Of a stretch of 64,000 nt of DNA, positions 43,801-51,461 are shown piece after piece. Each line of letters opens with the position of its first letter. The stretch's first letter is position 1. The notes beneath the pieces are model-generated. The model searched no databases and was not told the DNA's origin. It saw only the letters and a program-made list of their open reading frames with translations. The DNA comes from Streptomyces sp. ICBB 8177 (GTDB taxonomy: Bacteria; Actinomycetota; Actinomycetes; Streptomycetales; Streptomycetaceae): assembly GCF_003144095.1 (NCBI RefSeq), contig NZ_NSKH01000018.1, positions 1,346,540 through 1,410,539 on the forward strand, written 5' to 3'. The translations under genes were made by a program, and so were the position numbers.

Positions 43801-45528
43801 GCGCTGGGGCAGAGCGTCCGTTACGCGTACGACGAGCTGGGCCGGATGACGTCGAAGGACGCCGACGGGCGGCTGACGAGCTTCGAGTACGACGTCGCGG
43901 GCGACCTGGTCCGGGCCGTCACTGACGGCGTCACCCTGATCCAGCGCCGTGACCGCCTGGGACGGGTCACCTCCGAGACGTGCGACGGCCGGACCATCAC
44001 CTTCACCCACGACGCGCTGGGGCGGCGCGTGCGGCGGGTGACCCCTTCGGGGGCGGTGAGCGTCTGGGCCCACGACGCGGCGGGCCGGCGGACACGGCTC
44101 ACCACGTCGGGCCGAGTGGTCGATTTCGCCTACGACGAGGCCGGCCGTGAAGTGGGGTGGTGTGTCGGTGAGTTACTCGCCTTCGGACAGACCTGGGACG
44201 CCGGCGGCCGGCTGACCGGGCAGACCGTGTCGCGTCGTGAGCGAGTGCTGCGCAGCCGGGCCTACACCTACCGCGCGGACGGCAATTTGACGGCCGTCGA
44301 GGACAGCGCCGAAGGCCACCGCGCCTTCGACCTCGACGCCGCGGGCCGTGTGACCGCGGTACGGGCCGAGGGCTGGGTGGAGCGGTACGCGTACGACGCC
44401 ATCGGCGGTCAGACGACCGGGGAGTGGCCGCAGGGGCACCCGTCGAACGAGGCGACGGGCGAGCGGGCCTACCGGGGGACGCTGCTGACGCGGGCGGGCC
44501 GCACACGGTACGAGTACGACGCGCAGGGGCGGATGGTCCTGCGGCAGCGCACGCGGCTCTCGCGCAAGCCGGAGACCTGGCGGTACGAGTGGGACGCGGA
44601 GGACCGGCTGGTCGCGCTGACCACGCCGGACGGGCAGGTGTGGCGGTACGTCTACGACCCGCTGGGCCGGCGAATCGCGAAGGAGCGGGTGGCCCCGGAC
44701 GGGGTCGCGGTCCTGGAGCGGACCGCGTTCACCTGGGACGGCGCCACGCTCGCGGAGGAGACGACCGAGGGCGGCGCCCTGCCCAGGCCGGTCAGCCTGA
44801 CCTGGGACCACGACGGCCTGCGCCCGCTGACGCAGACGGAACGCGCGGGTTTGCCCCAGGAGGAAACCGACTCCCGTTTCTTCGCCATCGTCAGCGATCT
44901 GGTGGGCACGCCGACGGAACTCCTCAGCGAGGACGGGGAGTCGGCGTGGCGCACGCGCGCGACCCTGTGGGGCACGACGGCGTGGGCCTCCGGCAACACC
45001 GCGTACACGCCGCTGCGCTTCCCCGGCCAGTACTACGACCCGGAATCCGGCCTCCACTACAACGTCTTCCGCTACTACGACCCCGAAACAGCCCGCTACA
45101 CCACCCAGGACCCCTTGGGCCTCGCCCCAGCCCCGAACCCGGCCACGTATGTCCCGAACCCGCATGCGTGGGTGGATCCGCTAGGGCTCGCGCCTTGTCC
45201 CGAGGTGGATCCCCGAAAGCTGGACTACCTTTTCAATAAGGACATAAAGCCGGATCCTCATAATTCGCCACGTGCTCTGCAGAACAAAATGCAGCTGAGG
45301 CGTATAGGGATCAATGACACCCCCGCGTCGCGCCAGTACGTTTCCGAGCAGCTCCAGGCAGCGGTAGGAAACGGTTGGGCCAGTACGTTCACCAACGAGT
45401 GGGGTACATATGGGGTGACCAAGTCTGTGCTGTATGGTCCGATCGGGGGCCTTTCCGTGGAAAGTACGTGGCAGATAATGCCGGAGAGGGGCGCTCGCCT
45501 TTCTACGGTAATCTTCCGTGGCGGCTGA
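40867..45528 (+). CDS. RHS-repeat polymorphic toxin with WXG-type N-terminus
   Basis: 1553 residues from GTG. Residues about 90-180 form a helical WXG-like export domain (LSPQDWTGQGADAFREKFAA), followed by a linker and a DUF6531 start (DCGDPVDVASGRMYLTQTDV, about residue 418). A long array of YD/RHS repeats runs to about 1370, with many copies of the form YDxxGRxxxxTD. The RHS core motif (FPGQYYDPESGLHYNVFRYY, then DPLGL at 1437-1441) ends the conserved cage. The 112-residue C-terminus is the toxin, starting KLDYLFNKDIKPDPHNSPRA and ending in VIFRGG. It vaguely resembles DUF6883-type domains. Its codons are visibly poorer in GC than the cage. Type VII-like secretion is inferred. Confidence 0.88.
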   Translation: MTGWGWVGHEADKAGDALGRDWSSLKKTVGTGVDEAAHDLGGYLDHVGLHDAAQWVEDKGDGLASSMGASVAECELGGSDDPTKLIHGDPAAIRKVAGHLGTFRSAFETAHKGMAGLSPQDWTGQGADAFREKFAAHPKQWLNAADACSGAGEALDRYADTVEWAQQQAQRAIEHYEAGRRDNQAAVDDYNERVRRYNDAADAYNATLRDGRDPGPPPVKPSQPGRPGDEAISLAKETLAAARGQRDEAAREARKAVDAGTRLAPRTPAFTERLRLDAIDLASPVHAEHVLGGAALSAGDMMDFLRGLSPTDPYNLTHPAEYQQHTTDTLAGLMLAANHPQTLAKALVGTGWTSDPDQAGGYFVTNLLGALAGDGGDAPAIAADRAAADAGDTAAGAARDQLAQDGPRTSARPQDAVTDCGDPVDVASGRMYLTQTDVALDGLLPLVFTRRTDSGYRAGRWFGPSWSSTADQRLEIDDEGVILVAQDGLLLSYPHPAVGVPTLPAEGPRLPLELGADGGYTLTDPDTGRRSYFTPYGETAALLTEVSDRNGLRICFDYTEDGTPTGILHDGGYRLRITTEDGRITALALAGRGGEPDTELLRYGYRDGCLTEVVNSCGTPLRFTYDAAGRVTSWTDRNGHGYTYEYDERGRCVRESGDAGHLRYAFDHGERDEATGERVTCVTDSLGHTTRYVINGALQVVARVDPLGAVERYAWDRYDRLLSYTDALGRTTALGYDVNGRPTTVTRPDGRVRSTEYTAEGLPRTVTTEDGSVWRREYDERGNVVATVDPRGATTRYSYDARGRLTAVTDALGHTTRVRCDAAGLPVEVTDALGTVTGCERDAFGRVVAVTDPLGAVTRSAWTVEGLLAARTAPDGATQRWTYDGEGNCLTHADAMGAVTRFEYTHFDQLAARIDPDGARHEFTHDTELRLRAVRNPLGLTWTYDYDAAGRLVAETDFDGRRTAYSHDPAGQLVRRVNALGQSVRYAYDELGRMTSKDADGRLTSFEYDVAGDLVRAVTDGVTLIQRRDRLGRVTSETCDGRTITFTHDALGRRVRRVTPSGAVSVWAHDAAGRRTRLTTSGRVVDFAYDEAGREVGWCVGELLAFGQTWDAGGRLTGQTVSRRERVLRSRAYTYRADGNLTAVEDSAEGHRAFDLDAAGRVTAVRAEGWVERYAYDAIGGQTTGEWPQGHPSNEATGERAYRGTLLTRAGRTRYEYDAQGRMVLRQRTRLSRKPETWRYEWDAEDRLVALTTPDGQVWRYVYDPLGRRIAKERVAPDGVAVLERTAFTWDGATLAEETTEGGALPRPVSLTWDHDGLRPLTQTERAGLPQEETDSRFFAIVSDLVGTPTELLSEDGESAWRTRATLWGTTAWASGNTAYTPLRFPGQYYDPESGLHYNVFRYYDPETARYTTQDPLGLAPAPNPATYVPNPHAWVDPLGLAPCPEVDPRKLDYLFNKDIKPDPHNSPRALQNKMQLRRIGINDTPASRQYVSEQLQAAVGNGWASTFTNEWGTYGVTKSVLYGPIGGLSVESTWQIMPERGARLSTVIFRGG

Positions 45529-45570
45529 TGTTGTCAGTGCAGTGATCAGATTCTATGTCCTGGAGGGCTG

Positions 45571-45927
45571 ATGATTTATCGACAATTCTGTGTACCGGCC
45601 GATGAAGAAATTCTTGCCGAAGTCGGCGAGTTGCCGAAGGCGTTGGAAGGAGAGGATGATGCGCGGATTCTGCGAGTAGAAAGCACTGGTGGGGAGTCTC
45701 TGGGAATCTCCTACAGTGCCGTTGGGCGATCGATCCGGGTGTGGTGGACGCGCGAGGGGCGAGAGCTTGTCGACTTGTATCGGGAGGGCGCCGTCCGTAT
45801 GGACGTAAGTTCTGAAGGAAAGCGAACCCGGATCGTTGTGGAGTCGGATTACGGAGAGTGTAAAGGTAGCCTTGAAATTCAGATCTACCCGGAGATCTCT
45901 GTCGTGGAGAAAGTTATTTTCTCTTGA
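45571..45927 (+). CDS. Candidate immunity protein for the RHS toxin
   Basis: 118 residues starting MIYRQFCVPADEEILAEVGE, 42 bases after the toxin stop, with TGGAGG 6 bases before the ATG. It is acidic overall and soluble, with a beta-rich middle (RTRIVVESDYGECKGSLEIQ). The base composition is low in GC like the toxin tip, so both moved as a cassette. I do not recognise the family. Its role as antidote is inferred only from position, size and composition. Confidence 0.65.
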   Translation: MIYRQFCVPADEEILAEVGELPKALEGEDDARILRVESTGGESLGISYSAVGRSIRVWWTREGRELVDLYREGAVRMDVSSEGKRTRIVVESDYGECKGSLEIQIYPEISVVEKVIFS

Positions 45928-45999
45928 GTCTTCCATGTCGGATTGCATGGGCTTCGACGCACAGAAAAACACGCATCGGTGTTGAGAGATAGACCACGC

Positions 46000-46150
46000 G
46001 GGAGCGGTTCCGCGGTGCGGGAGTCGACCCGTCCGACGCCCTTCGAGCGCTGCCGCTTGGGTGGGAGGGGCGGGGTGCCGACTGCGGACGCGGCGCGGAG
46101 GGCCCATCCGTCGGGAGCGCTGGTGAGCTTCCACGACGGCGCCCGTGTTC
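46000..46150 (+). pseudogene. Frameshifted remnant of an RHS-associated immunity gene
   Basis: In one frame 46006-46065 reads ERFRGAGVDPSDALRALPLG. In another, 46076-46145 reads ADAARRAHPSGALVSFHDGA. Both match the intact protein at 48139-48606 (QRFHGEGADLFDALRALRLE and GAARNAHQSGALASFHDGA) in order. Start and end are missing and at least one frameshift separates the blocks. It is a decayed copy next to the active cassette. Confidence 0.8.
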
Positions 46151-46225
46151 GACGCGTGTAATAACTAGCAGCGGCTGGGGCGACCGGTCCTGTAGCCGCA
46201 TCCACCGGTCGGGGATGGTGCCCGA

Positions 46226-46585
46226 TCACAGTCGGGTGGCCAGCCAGACGGCCACGGCTGCGGTGGTGGTGAGTGCGGCGTTGAGGGCTATGCGGCGGTC
46301 TTCGATTGTCAAGTGGACGGCTACCGCTCCGATTTGCAGGAGTACGAAGCCTATGGCGGCGGCTGACGCCAGTGTGGGGGCTATGCCGGTCAGGGGTGGC
46401 AGGGTCAGGCCTGCCGCGCCGAGTATTTCGACTGCTCCCAGCGTTCTGACGGCAGGCAGGGGCACGCGGTCCACCCAGGCCATCATCGGGCGGAGTTGGT
46501 CGCGGGTGCGGGTCACCTTCAGCGTGCCTGCGTAGGCGTAGAAGAGCGCTAGCAGGCTCGCGACGATCCAGTAGGCGATGTTCAT
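46226..46585 (-). CDS. DoxX-family membrane protein
   Basis: 119 residues with four hydrophobic segments (MNIAYWIVASLLALFYAYAG, VRTLGAVEILGAAGLTLPPL, TLASAAAIGFVLLQIGAVAV and the C-terminus). LFYAYAGTLKV and GAVEILGAAGL are DoxX signatures. The function is unclear, with redox or sulfur links in other members. It runs leftward, away from the cupin gene, with a normal streptomycete composition. Confidence 0.85.
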   Translation of the reverse strand: MNIAYWIVASLLALFYAYAGTLKVTRTRDQLRPMMAWVDRVPLPAVRTLGAVEILGAAGLTLPPLTGIAPTLASAAAIGFVLLQIGAVAVHLTIEDRRIALNAALTTTAAVAVWLATRL

Positions 46586-46652
46586 GGTTCCCGTTCATGG
46601 GCCGCCGTTCCCGGGGCCGGTCGATTGCGGTGATCGTGTGGTGCGGCCGGCT

Positions 46653-47135
46653 TCAGGCCGGGTCGGTCGCGTAGCGGCTCATCGCTTCGATGTTGGCCTG
46701 TGGCGTCATCGGGCGGCCGCCCGCGAGTACGTCCTGGAGGTCCCGGAAGTACTGCACGTACAGGTCGGGGGTGAACGTGCTGAGCATGACGGCGGGTTCG
46801 TCGGTCGGGTTGGCGAACGTGTGCGGGGTGCCGGGCGGCACCATCACCAGCGTGCCCGCGGTGGCGTCGTGCTCCTCGTCCCCGACGGTGAAGCGGATCG
46901 TGCCGGAGAGGACGTAGAAGCCCTCGTCGTGCTGGGCGTGGCGGTGCTGCGGCGGGCCCTGGGTGTGCGGGGCGAGGACGGATTCGGCGATCGCGAGGCG
47001 GTGGCCGGTGTGGCTGCCGTCCTCCAGGACCCGCATGCGCGTGGTGCCCAGGACGATCACCTCGCCCTCGTCGGGGCCCACCACCGATACGGCGGGATGG
47101 ATCTGCGGCTCGTCGGCCTTCGCTTCTCCGGTCAT
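46653..47135 (-). CDS. Cupin-domain protein
   Basis: 160 residues. The two cupin motifs are HRHAQHDEGFYVLSGTIRF (metal-binding HxH...E) and GTLVMVPPGTPHTFANPTDE (His). These small cupins act as quercetinase-like dioxygenases or as ligand binders. It is divergent from the LysR gene, which probably controls it. ATG 47135 is preferred over GTG 47141 two codons upstream. Confidence 0.85.
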   Translation of the reverse strand: MTGEAKADEPQIHPAVSVVGPDEGEVIVLGTTRMRVLEDGSHTGHRLAIAESVLAPHTQGPPQHRHAQHDEGFYVLSGTIRFTVGDEEHDATAGTLVMVPPGTPHTFANPTDEPAVMLSTFTPDLYVQYFRDLQDVLAGGRPMTPQANIEAMSRYATDPA

Positions 47136-47190
47136 GTTCACGAGTTCACCGCCGGGTCCCCGGGGCTGTCCAAGACCTGTCCTGCGACGC

Positions 47191-47209
47191 CGATACCTTG
47201 TGGGTATCG
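47191..47209. promoter_or_regulatory. LysR-type operator between cupin and LysR genes
   Basis: CGATACC (47191-47197) and GGTATCG (47203-47209) form a perfect inverted repeat with a 5-base centre. It includes the T-N11-A style ATACC...GGTAT. It ends 8 bases before the LysR start, so autoregulation plus control of the divergent cupin gene is likely. Confidence 0.7.
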
Positions 47210-47216
47210 TTGCAGC

Positions 47217-48068
47217 GTGGAGCTACGGACCTTGCGCTACTTCGTGGCGGTCGCCGAGGAACGTCACTTCGGCCGGGCCGCTGCCCGGCTGCACATCAGC
47301 CAGCCGCCGCTGAGCCGGGCGATCAAGCGGTTGGAGGCCGATGTCGGGGCCCTGCTCCTCACCCGTTCCCCGGCCGGGGTCACGCTCACGCCGGTGGGCT
47401 CGGTGCTGCTCGACGAGGCGCGGGGCCTGCTCGACCATGCCGACCGTGTCCGCGAACGCGTGAGCATGGCGGCTGGCGTCGCGAGCATCACCGTCGGCAT
47501 CCTGGGCGACGGCACCGACCCGGGCGTGGCCAGGCTGGCCGCAGCCTTCCGCCGACACCACCCCGGCGTCGACATCCGTGTCCGCGACACCGACCTGACC
47601 GACCCGACCTGCGGGCTGCGCGCCGGACTGGTCGACGTCGCGCTGACCCGGGCGCCGTTCGACGAGACCGCCCTGACGGTGCGTACGTTGCGGAGCGATC
47701 CGGTCGGCGTGGTCCTGCGCGCCGACGACCCGCTGGCCCGCCGCGATGGACTGCGGCTGGCCGAACTGAGCGACCGCCGCTGGTTCCAGTTCCCGCCGGA
47801 GACCGACCCCGTCTGGCAGTCGTACTGGAACGGCGGCAGCCCGCGCGAGGGCCCGGTGGTGCGCGCCGTCCAGGAGTGCCTTCAGGCCGTGTTGTGGAAC
47901 GGCACGGTCGGCCTGGCCCCGCTCGGACACGACCTGCCCGCGGAACTGGCCCTGGTGCCGCTGACCGACATGCCGCCGAGCCGCGTGGTGGCGGTGTGGA
48001 ACGAGGGCGACACCAACCCGTTGATCCGCTCCTTCATCGAGATCGCGACATCCGCGTACCGCCACTGA
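47217..48068 (+). CDS. LysR-family transcriptional regulator
   Basis: 283 residues from GTG. The helix-turn-helix is LRYFVAVAEERHFGRAAARL followed by HISQPPLSRAIKRLEADVGA. The effector domain follows (VGILGDGTDPGVARLAAAF to VALTRAPFDE). The long in-frame extension before 47217 is antisense to the cupin and is not used. Its target is probably the divergent cupin gene through the palindrome at 47191-47209. Confidence 0.92.
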   Translation: MELRTLRYFVAVAEERHFGRAAARLHISQPPLSRAIKRLEADVGALLLTRSPAGVTLTPVGSVLLDEARGLLDHADRVRERVSMAAGVASITVGILGDGTDPGVARLAAAFRRHHPGVDIRVRDTDLTDPTCGLRAGLVDVALTRAPFDETALTVRTLRSDPVGVVLRADDPLARRDGLRLAELSDRRWFQFPPETDPVWQSYWNGGSPREGPVVRAVQECLQAVLWNGTVGLAPLGHDLPAELALVPLTDMPPSRVVAVWNEGDTNPLIRSFIEIATSAYRH

Positions 48069-48138
48069 GCACCGGCGGCCACGGCTGCCGCGACGCGTGG
48101 ACCATTGGAAGCGGCGAAGCTTGACAGGGGAGGAAGTC

Positions 48139-48606
48139 GTGGACGGGATCGTGTCTGTTCGTGTGCTGGAGGCGGACGGCCGCCTGGAGTGGTGGGACGT
48201 CTTCTGCGGGACGGACGGGGAGGCGTCCACCGTCGAGGTCGTGAGCCCGAGCCCTGGGCGGCAGCGCTTCCACGGAGAAGGGGCTGATCTGTTCGACGCG
48301 CTTCGGGCCCTGCGGCTTGAGCTGGAGGAACGGGGCGCTTTCCTGCTCTGCGCGGGTGCGGCGCGGAACGCGCATCAGTCGGGGGCGCTGGCGAGCTTCC
48401 ACGACGGCGCCGTGGTCTACCTGTTGGAGGCCGGCTGGAGACCGAAGCGACAGGCGTGGATCTTCGATCCGGCCGAACCGGAGGATGCCGGTACGGTGGC
48501 CGAACAGGTTGAGTTCTTCGAGCGGTGGGTGCGAGGCCGTCAGACGCGTGGGCCATTCTCCAATGTGCTGGACTGGCTCTACGATCTGTGGCACAAGGTC
48601 AAGTGA
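48139..48606 (+). CDS. RHS-associated immunity-family protein, intact
   Basis: 155 residues from GTG 48139, preceded by GGGGAGGAAG. Key parts are WWDVFCGTDGEASTVEVV, LFDALRALRLELEERGAFLL, CAGAARNAHQSGALASFHDG and VYLLEAGWRPKRQAWIFD. The pattern of a Leu-rich helix, then an A-R-N-x-x-x-S-G string and an aromatic-Phe-Asp ending, recalls small proteins I know next to rhs genes in proteobacteria. It is the intact relative of the pseudogene at 46000. GTG 48097 and TTG 48121 are alternative starts. Its matching toxin is not in this window. Confidence 0.68.
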   Translation: MDGIVSVRVLEADGRLEWWDVFCGTDGEASTVEVVSPSPGRQRFHGEGADLFDALRALRLELEERGAFLLCAGAARNAHQSGALASFHDGAVVYLLEAGWRPKRQAWIFDPAEPEDAGTVAEQVEFFERWVRGRQTRGPFSNVLDWLYDLWHKVK

Positions 48607-48820
48607 GGGAACGGTCGCAGGCGGGCACTGCCGGCTGCGGACGGAGGACGCGACTGCGGCACCGCCGCCCGGCTCCGAGGGTTCGGACCCGAGAGCCCGT
48701 TCACGTTGCGGTGGGACGTCGATCACGTGGCGCGGTCCAGCTTGGGAGGGTACTTCGGGCAGCTCGTCGAGCCGCTACGCGAGGAGGCTTCAGGATTCTG
48801 TGGGGCGCGAAATCCTGAGT
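48607..48820 (+). pseudogene. Coding-like fragment ahead of the IS element
   Basis: The frame from 48607 reads RLRGFGPESPFTLRWDVDHV, then ARSSLGGYFGQLVEPLREEA and a stop next to the IS end. This has protein-like composition but no start codon with a ribosome site. It is probably the tail of another cassette gene, degraded by rearrangement or by the IS insertion. No family is recognised. Confidence 0.4.
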
Positions 48821-49718
48821 GAACCTCTTTCATCCTGAATAGTTGCAGGCCAGTAGCACGTGGATGGCTTGGACGGTCCGGCTGACGCGGCGGGGTGGAG
48901 GAGCGTGCTCTGCGCATGATGCGCCAGGACTTGAGTCGGGCGAAGGCGCGTTCACCGGGGGCTCGGAGTCGAGCGTGGTCGTGGTTGAACTGCTGGTAGT
49001 GCTCGGGCTGTTCGCTGTGGTGGTAGTACGGGGTGCGGAACGTGGCGCCGGCGCCCTGGTAGGCGCGGTCTGCCAGCACAAGGATCTGTCGGGTCAGGCA
49101 GGCCTGGACGATGCCGTGGGCGCGGGCCGAGGTCAGGTCATGTGTGCGGCCGGGTGTCGCGCGGGAGAACCACAGGGGTGTGCCGTCCGGGCGTGCGATG
49201 ACCTGCACGTTCATGCCGTGCTTCTTGTGTTTCTGCGAGTAGTACGGCTGATCGGCGCGGACGCGGTCGGTGGGGATCAGTGTGCCGTCAACGATGACGT
49301 GGTCGCCCTCACCGAGGCCGGTGAGGGCTTCGTGGAGGCCTGGCGCCCAGGAAGCCAGCACCTCCAAGGCCTCGTCCACGTAGCGCCAGGCGGTGGCCTG
49401 CGATATCGCGAACCCGGCGCCGAGCTGGGCGAACGTCTCGTTCTTGCGTAGGTGGACCAGCGTGAGCAGTGCCTGGTCGAAGCAGCCGAGCTTCCGCCAG
49501 CGGGTGTTGCGTGCGCGACGGTGCTCGTACAGCAGCCAGGCAACATGCTCGACGAGCTCATGCGGGACGTCGAGCGTGGCAGGATACGGAACCAACAGGG
49601 CCCCTTCGGTCGCCGGTGTGCTGAGTGGAATCACCACGCCAACGACGAGGGGCCCTGCCTCGTCACCACGCTCGCTGACCAGCACATTTCACCCGCCAGC
49701 ACAGGATGAAAGAGGTTC
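48821..49718 (-). mobile_element. IS5-type insertion sequence, 898 bases
   Basis: Perfect 17-base terminal inverted repeats, GAACCTCTTTCATCCTG at 48821-48837 and its reverse complement at 49702-49718. AGT flanks both sides (48818-48820 and 49719-49721), which may be a 3-base target duplication. The single gene inside is a DDE transposase read leftward. The intact, identical ends suggest a recent insertion into the immunity-gene island. Confidence 0.85.
48830..49637 (-). pseudogene. IS5-family DDE transposase with a 3'-terminal frameshift
   Basis: From GTG 49637 the frame reads PLSTPATEGALLVPYPATLD, a helix-turn-helix (FAISQATAWRYVDEALE) and the DDE residues in VIVDGTLIPTD, LVLADRAYQGAG and GERAFARLKSW. 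Near 48910 the frame shifts. The proper ending RRVSRTVQAIHVLLACNYSG, with its stop at 48830, is in another frame. The original frame instead runs through the inverted repeat into flanking DNA to 48723. All three catalytic acids lie before the shift, so the enzyme could retain some activity. Confidence 0.78.
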
Positions 49719-49819
49719 AGTGAGGAATGTGATTCAGAACGGCTGACGGCTGCTTCGTATCGTAAGCGGTGCCGGATGGAGCCCCCGTGGGCCTGGACCT
49801 CCTGTGACGGGAACTGAGC

Positions 49820-50170
49820 ATGGCGGAACTGCTGTCGAGCGATGATCTTCCGGAGGGGTTCTCATATCCCCCGGAGTTCGTTCGTGTCGTGGAGTTGGGG
49901 CTGACCGCCCTGGAGCCCTGGTGGATCTTCGATGGCGAGCCGCTGCGGCAGAGGTACAGGGGCTTGAAGGACCGTTATCCGCAGCGCTCTCTGGTTCCTT
50001 TCGCTCGCCGCGAGGACAACGACGACGTGGCCTGCTGGGACCTGCGGGTGGGGGACGTGGTAATCGTGCACGACTTCGCGGGCTCGGGCTGGGAGCAACG
50101 CGGCCGGTTCGCCGACTTCGACTCCTGGCTCCGGCAGGCGGTCGAGGACCTGATCGAGCATGGGGCGTGA
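49820..50170 (+). CDS. SUKH (SMI1/KNR4)-like immunity protein
   Basis: 116 residues. LVPFARREDNDDVACWDLRV and VVIVHDFAGSGWEQRGRFAD followed by FDSWLRQAVEDLIE are the typical core and ending of SUKH proteins, which neutralise many bacterial toxins. It lies 100 bases beyond the IS end on the same strand as the RHS gene. No cognate toxin is adjacent, so it reads as an orphan immunity gene. A weak GGGA precedes the ATG. Confidence 0.75.
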   Translation: MAELLSSDDLPEGFSYPPEFVRVVELGLTALEPWWIFDGEPLRQRYRGLKDRYPQRSLVPFARREDNDDVACWDLRVGDVVIVHDFAGSGWEQRGRFADFDSWLRQAVEDLIEHGA

Positions 50171-50434
50171 CCCCGCGGGGGGGGCGACGATGGCGTCCGC
50201 GACCTGCGAGTGTGCCGATGCCCCGACACCGCGGGCGGTCGACCGGTTGTCAGGGGCGGAACTGATGACCGACCCGGGCCACGGGCGGAGGAAAATCGCG
50301 CCTGGCTGCGCGAGTTCGAAGACGGTCTGGGAGCAGGCCCGCGCTGAGCTTTTATCGGTGCGATCTTCTCCGTGGGGGAGGCATGATGCACACGCTCAAG
50401 CCGTCCTCCGGCAACGGTCTCCCAAGGGGTACGC

Positions 50435-50965
50435 GTGCACTACGAGTCGGGGCATCACCGCAGACGTCCGCGTGTCACCGAGCGGGAGATGGTCGAGGAG
50501 TTCGGACGGCCCGTGGCGGACATCGCGACCAGTGATCCCGCTTGGACGCGGACCGTGGAGAGGTCGGAGTCGAACGGCGTGCCCTGGTCGGTGAAGGTGA
50601 GCTACAGCGGCTCGCGACAGCTGTACGTCACCGTCGAGACGATTCGCCGCCCGGAGCCGGGGACGCCGTCGGTCTCGGAGGTGAGTCTGGAAGGCGCCGT
50701 TGCCGTCTTCGTCGCGACAGCCATGTCCGGCCGGCGTTCGGGTCGGGAGAACGCGCCGGCTCTCATGGAGCGGGTCCAGCAGGACATCACCGGGAAAGCG
50801 TCTGCCTCTTCCGAACTGATCGTGGCAGGACGAGAGCTGCCCGCCGAGGAACTGTCCTGCGACAGTTGTACGTCGCGACTGTGCGCGGTGGGGGACCGAG
50901 TCGTCATCTGTTCGTGGACGCGGAACGTGCCACAGGCGCCGGTCTTGACCTGGCTGACGAACTGA
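50435..50965 (+). CDS. Hypothetical protein in the immunity island
   Basis: 176 residues from GTG 50435 with AAGGGG 8 bases upstream. There is a beta-rich middle (VPWSVKVSYSGSRQLYVTVE) and a C-terminal part with two Cys (LSCDSCTSRL). No transmembrane segment or known motif is seen. The 265-base gap before it holds no recognisable gene, only degraded-looking sequence. It may be another immunity protein by position. Confidence 0.55.
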   Translation: MHYESGHHRRRPRVTEREMVEEFGRPVADIATSDPAWTRTVERSESNGVPWSVKVSYSGSRQLYVTVETIRRPEPGTPSVSEVSLEGAVAVFVATAMSGRRSGRENAPALMERVQQDITGKASASSELIVAGRELPAEELSCDSCTSRLCAVGDRVVICSWTRNVPQAPVLTWLTN

Positions 50966-51065
50966 CGCCTTCAGGGCCACGGAAGGGCGTGGCTCCCCGC
51001 CATCGCGGCAACCGCTCCGATTCCCGACGTAGGGCGCTGTCAGTGGGGGCCGGCAGGGTGGTGGC

Positions 51066-51461
51066 GTGACTACCTTGCTGCTTACCGACGTCGAGGCGGC
51101 CATTCGCGACGGGTGGGGGTCCGACACCTTTCCCTCCGACGCGGCGACCTCGTTCGATTCCCGCAACCCGGCCCGCGGGCAATGCGGCGTCACCGCTCTC
51201 GTTCTGCACGACCTGCTCGGCGGCGACCTTCTGCGCGGCGAGGTCCGCGTCGACGACCAACGCACCGACTACCACTGGTGGAACCGGCTCGGCGCGGGCG
51301 TCGAGATCGACCTCACCCGCGAGCAGTTCCGGCCCGAGGAAACCGTCACCCCCGGCGTCGTCGTGCCGCGTCCGCCCGGCCCGCCTCGCCGGCTCAACGC
51401 GGAGTACCAACTCCTGCGGGCCCGCGTCCTGCTCCGCCTCTCCGTGCCTTCGTCACGATGA
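51066..51461 (+). CDS. YunG-like protein
   Basis: 131 residues from GTG. AIRDGWGSDTFPSDAATSFD, ARGQCGVTALVLHDLLGGDL and DYHWWNRLGAGVEIDLTREQ give the Cys/His/Asp arrangement of the YunG family. That family looks transglutaminase-like but has no proven activity. The conserved Cys (QCGVTA), His (YHWW) and Asp (EIDLT) could form a catalytic triad. It ends against a convergent membrane-protein gene with a 9-base overlap. Confidence 0.78.
   Translation: MTTLLLTDVEAAIRDGWGSDTFPSDAATSFDSRNPARGQCGVTALVLHDLLGGDLLRGEVRVDDQRTDYHWWNRLGAGVEIDLTREQFRPEETVTPGVVVPRPPGPPRRLNAEYQLLRARVLLRLSVPSSR

Noticed and set aside
41791-44073. 760-codon antisense frame inside the RHS gene
   Set aside because: It mirrors the YD-repeat codons (repeated GVRDR/VGDRH strings) and has no independent start or domain.
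43000-45100. Repeated DNA inside the RHS gene as possible tandem or CRISPR array
   Set aside because: The repeats are divergent YD protein repeats with no constant DNA unit or unique spacers. No CRISPR array was seen in the window.
46950-47216. N-terminal extension of the LysR gene frame back to 46578
   Set aside because: It is antisense to the cupin gene, and the LysR helix-turn-helix begins right at GTG 47217.
50180-50594. 144-codon frame starting MASATCECADAP between the SUKH-like gene and the next gene
   Set aside because: It runs through the start of the better-supported 50435 gene and is low-complexity. No start site or domain supports it.
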